Origin: Acutalibacter sp.
GTDB taxonomy: Bacteria > Bacillota > Clostridia > Oscillospirales > Acutalibacteraceae
Direction of reading: 5' to 3'
Assembly (NCBI GenBank): GCA_022801475.1
Contig: JAAWSH010000063.1
Location: 1 to 8,282, forward strand
DNA length: 8,282 nt
Under the pieces are notes generated by a model. It was not told where the DNA came from and ran no database searches. It saw only the letters and a program-made list of their open reading frames with translations. Made by a program: the position numbers and the translations under genes. This document shows, one piece after another, positions 6,038-8,282 of this stretch (positions within the stretch are counted from its first letter, which is position 1; each line of letters begins with the position of its first letter).

Positions 6038-7444
6038 TTAATCCACGGGTGAAGCCACGTTCATCCTGGGCTGCTGAGAGTCCGCCTGGGCATTGGTCTG
6101 GACAGACTCTGGGGCCATGGTCACCGTCATGGTGTAAGTTCCTATCACCCAGCAAGCCTCCCCCGCCGAGCCCGTAAGGGTCACTGTGGCCGGCACGTCT
6201 ACGCTGCCCGCCTGGGCGTCTACATTGGTCATATCCAGCTGCACCATCAGGGCGTCTCCAGTTAGCTTAGAGACCTGCGCCGCTGGCCCCAGCAGGTTTA
6301 CTTCCAGGGTGCGGGTGGTTAGGGTGGCCTCCAGCCCGCCAGCGGTAGGCGCGTTCAAAATTTGCACATTTCCCTCCGGCACGGTAACGGCGGCCTGGCG
6401 GTAGCCGTTTAGGTTAATGGTCACCTTGGCGGTGGCCACGGTGTTGGTAGAAGAGTTACTCACTGTGTTGGTAATGTTCCTGGCCCCGGCTGGAATGGGG
6501 ATCTCCATATTAAACACCGAGGTGCGGTCGCTAAGCTCCAGACTGGCAAAGTCAATGATCTCTTCCAGCCGTATCTCGGAAATACTGTCCAGGGTCTCTT
6601 GAGAGCCAGCTATGTCAATCTCCGCCGGCTCGATAATAATCCGGTTGTCCGGGAAACCGACCGGCTGGTGAGCCGTAGTTACCCGCAAGGGAACAGTCTT
6701 TTTGGGCATAACCGGCATGGTCACCTGCACCGAATCAATATCGGTGGACAGGTACAGTCCGCTGGTATCGGTAATCTCCTGATTCTCCTGGTCAAAAAGC
6801 CGCAGCGGGCAGGTGGCCTCCACAGTCTCCCGCAAGGGACTCTCCGCATTATAGGCTACCTCTACCCGGCTGATTTTGTTCACCGCAGACTCCGGCCCAG
6901 AGACAACTACCCGCTCCTCCGAGAGCACGGCGGTACCCGGGTAATAGCCTGCATCCGCCTTATAGTTTAAGTTCATCTCAATGGGCAGGGCGGTCTCCCG
7001 AAAGCGGTCGTACTCAATATTGATCTCCTCCGGCTTTACAGAAACGATCTCATAGTCCGTCATAGAAGAGCGCTTAATGGCCCGCACCGCAGCAGTCATT
7101 TTTTGCATGGTATTGCCTGTCAGTTTGGTGGAGGCCGGATTCAAAGAGGCCGTTACCTGAAAGTCCTCTGCCGTTAGCTTAGAGGTAATCACACTGCTGC
7201 CCGAAACTTCTATATCCACGTTGGCGTAGCTGGTGTTAAACACCCGCAGGCCATCGGCCTGGGCCTCGGCAGACAGGTTCACCTCAATGGGCACGTCGTA
7301 AATGGTATAGTTTACGTCGCTGGCAGAAATCATCACAAACCAGGCCACCAGCGCTGTTATAAAAGAGCACGCCAGCACAAAGCTGTTGTGGTACAGCAGC
7401 TGGCCCAGCGAGCGCTTTTTTTTGCCTTTGGCCGTTTCTTTCAT
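6038..7444 (-). CDS. cdaR: YbbR-domain protein CdaR, regulator of the diadenylate cyclase
   Basis: A 468-residue single-pass membrane protein. A basic start (KGKKKR) precedes one transmembrane helix at about 21-40, so the bulk of the protein faces outward. Four YbbR units follow, each about 95 residues, at roughly 51-145, 151-243, 250-343 and 350-443. They show the recurring opening strands (VPIEVNL, LPIEMNLNYKA, VPLRVTT, AAVTVPE) and the SGPESAVNKI-type middle (SGPESAVNKI, AGSQETLDSI, LGPAAQVSKL). A short polar tail (444-468) ends the protein. CdaR binds and modulates CdaA in Bacillus and Listeria. The ATG has AAAGGAGGT (7460 to 7452) 7 bases upstream, and the gene follows cdaA by 43 bases. 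The family call rests on both architecture and neighbour. Confidence 0.93.
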   Translation of the reverse strand: MKETAKGKKKRSLGQLLYHNSFVLACSFITALVAWFVMISASDVNYTIYDVPIEVNLSAEAQADGLRVFNTSYANVDIEVSGSSVITSKLTAEDFQVTASLNPASTKLTGNTMQKMTAAVRAIKRSSMTDYEIVSVKPEEINIEYDRFRETALPIEMNLNYKADAGYYPGTAVLSEERVVVSGPESAVNKISRVEVAYNAESPLRETVEATCPLRLFDQENQEITDTSGLYLSTDIDSVQVTMPVMPKKTVPLRVTTAHQPVGFPDNRIIIEPAEIDIAGSQETLDSISEIRLEEIIDFASLELSDRTSVFNMEIPIPAGARNITNTVSNSSTNTVATAKVTINLNGYRQAAVTVPEGNVQILNAPTAGGLEATLTTRTLEVNLLGPAAQVSKLTGDALMVQLDMTNVDAQAGSVDVPATVTLTGSAGEACWVIGTYTMTVTMAPESVQTNAQADSQQPRMNVASPVD

Positions 7445-7487
7445 GGCCAGGACCTCCTTTCACCTCACCTGTGGTTCAAAATCCACT

Positions 7488-8282
7488 TTACCGCTTTTTT
7501 GCGCGGCCAATCCCCAGCCGGCCCAAGATGTGGCCAGCGGGGTCGCTTTTTTCCTGTTCGCCAATGAGCAGCTCCTCCAGGGTCTCGGTCAAAGTCAACC
7601 GGGTGTAGTTCCGGGTCAGCCGTCCCCCCAGGGCAATAGAAATCTGCCCGGTCTCCTCAGAGACCACCACTACCACCGCGTCCGAGTTCTCGCTCATGCC
7701 CAGGGCCGCCCGGTGGCGGGTACCCAGCTCGGCGCTTACCGTAGTACTGCTGGTTAAGGGCAGAATGCACCCCGCAGCACAGATACGCCCCTCCCGGATA
7801 ATCATGCCCCCATCGTGCAAGGGGGCCTTATTGAAAAAGATATTGGCAATTAACTGCCCCGAGGGCCCCGCGTCTACCAGGGCGCCGGTTTCGATAATCT
7901 CTCCCAGGCGGGTACTGCGCTCAAAGATAATCAGCGCCCCCATGCGCAGCTGCTGCAAAATGCCCGTGGCCTCCACCACCCCGGCAATCGCCTGGCGGGT
8001 CCCGGCCCGGCCGCTGTCCTTGTCCCGCACCCCCACGGCGGTGCCCAGGGTCTGTAGGGTTTTGCTGCGGCCCACCTGTTCCAGCGCCTTGCGGATTTCC
8101 GGCTGGAAAAGAATAACCACAATGACCACTGCGGACTGCAAGAAAGCCTTTAAAATCTCGTTCAATACCAGCAGTTCCCCGTAAAAAGAGAGCAGGTACA
8201 GGGCCACCAGCAGAATAATGCCTTTCACCAGCTGGCCGGCCCGGGTGTCCCTCACCAGCTTGAAGGTCAGATTCTTCGGTTC
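7488..8282 (-). CDS. cdaA: Membrane diadenylate cyclase CdaA (5' end beyond the window)
   Basis: It makes cyclic di-AMP from two ATP at the membrane; c-di-AMP controls potassium and osmotic balance and cell-wall homeostasis. The ORF runs to the window edge without an ATG: nine residues (EPKNLTFKL) precede the GTG at 8255. The text KLVRDTRAGQLVKG matches an internal part of known CdaA, so the start, with about 50 residues and the first helix, is missing. Numbered from the GTG, two hydrophobic helices lie at about 12-31 and 38-50, followed by FQPEIRKALEQVGR. The DisA_N domain covers about 85-210, with LHDGG at 146-150 (usually LHDGA), GTRHRAALG at 178-186 and VVSEETGQIS at 197-206. The stop TAA lies 43 bases before cdaR. 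The DGA-to-DGG change is conservative. Confidence 0.95.
   Translation of the reverse strand, partial: EPKNLTFKLVRDTRAGQLVKGIILLVALYLLSFYGELLVLNEILKAFLQSAVVIVVILFQPEIRKALEQVGRSKTLQTLGTAVGVRDKDSGRAGTRQAIAGVVEATGILQQLRMGALIIFERSTRLGEIIETGALVDAGPSGQLIANIFFNKAPLHDGGMIIREGRICAAGCILPLTSSTTVSAELGTRHRAALGMSENSDAVVVVVSEETGQISIALGGRLTRNYTRLTLTETLEELLIGEQEKSDPAGHILGRLGIGRAKKR

Noticed and set aside
8253..8255. GTG at 8255 as the true start of cdaA
   Set aside because: The frame stays open to the window edge, and the residues upstream and downstream (KLVRDTRAGQLVKG) match an internal part of CdaA, so the gene begins outside the window.

Overview
The window is a compact, GC-rich segment in which every convincing gene lies on the minus strand, so it reads from high to low coordinates. 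Gene content and style suggest a member of the Bacillota, class Clostridia, probably an Oscillospiraceae/Ruminococcaceae-type gut anaerobe. The signs are a CdaA/CdaR cyclic-di-AMP pair, a DUF951 protein, strong AGGAGG-type ribosome binding sites, and a Firmicute-like M18 aminopeptidase. The taxon is inferred from protein character, not searched.

Upstream block (8282 down to 5449): cdaA, cut by the window edge, encodes the membrane diadenylate cyclase. It is followed by cdaR, its YbbR-domain regulator, then a hairpin, a DUF951 small protein on a GTG start, and a small ABM-fold protein one base further on. The glmM gene often found after cdaA-cdaR is not here.

Middle block (5167 down to 1936): prfA (release factor 1), then one long ORF joining threonylcarbamoyl-AMP synthase (TsaC/Sua5) to dephospho-CoA kinase (CoaE), then a membrane-anchored lytic transglycosylase. 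Both junctions are one-base TGATG stop/start overlaps, so the three genes look like one translationally coupled unit combining translation termination, tRNA t6A modification, CoA synthesis and cell-wall cleavage.

Downstream block (1702 down to 103): a near-consensus sigma-A promoter, an M18 aminopeptidase, and a strong Rho-independent terminator.

The least expected features are the TsaC-CoaE fusion and a pair of related noncoding repeats with imperfect terminal inverted repeats (43-205 and 5290-5388). The repeats lie in opposite orientation. The first carries 64 extra bases that form the stem of the aminopeptidase terminator. I see no CRISPR, tRNA, rRNA, transposase or phage gene. No complete new multi-gene system is evident; most of the window is housekeeping.
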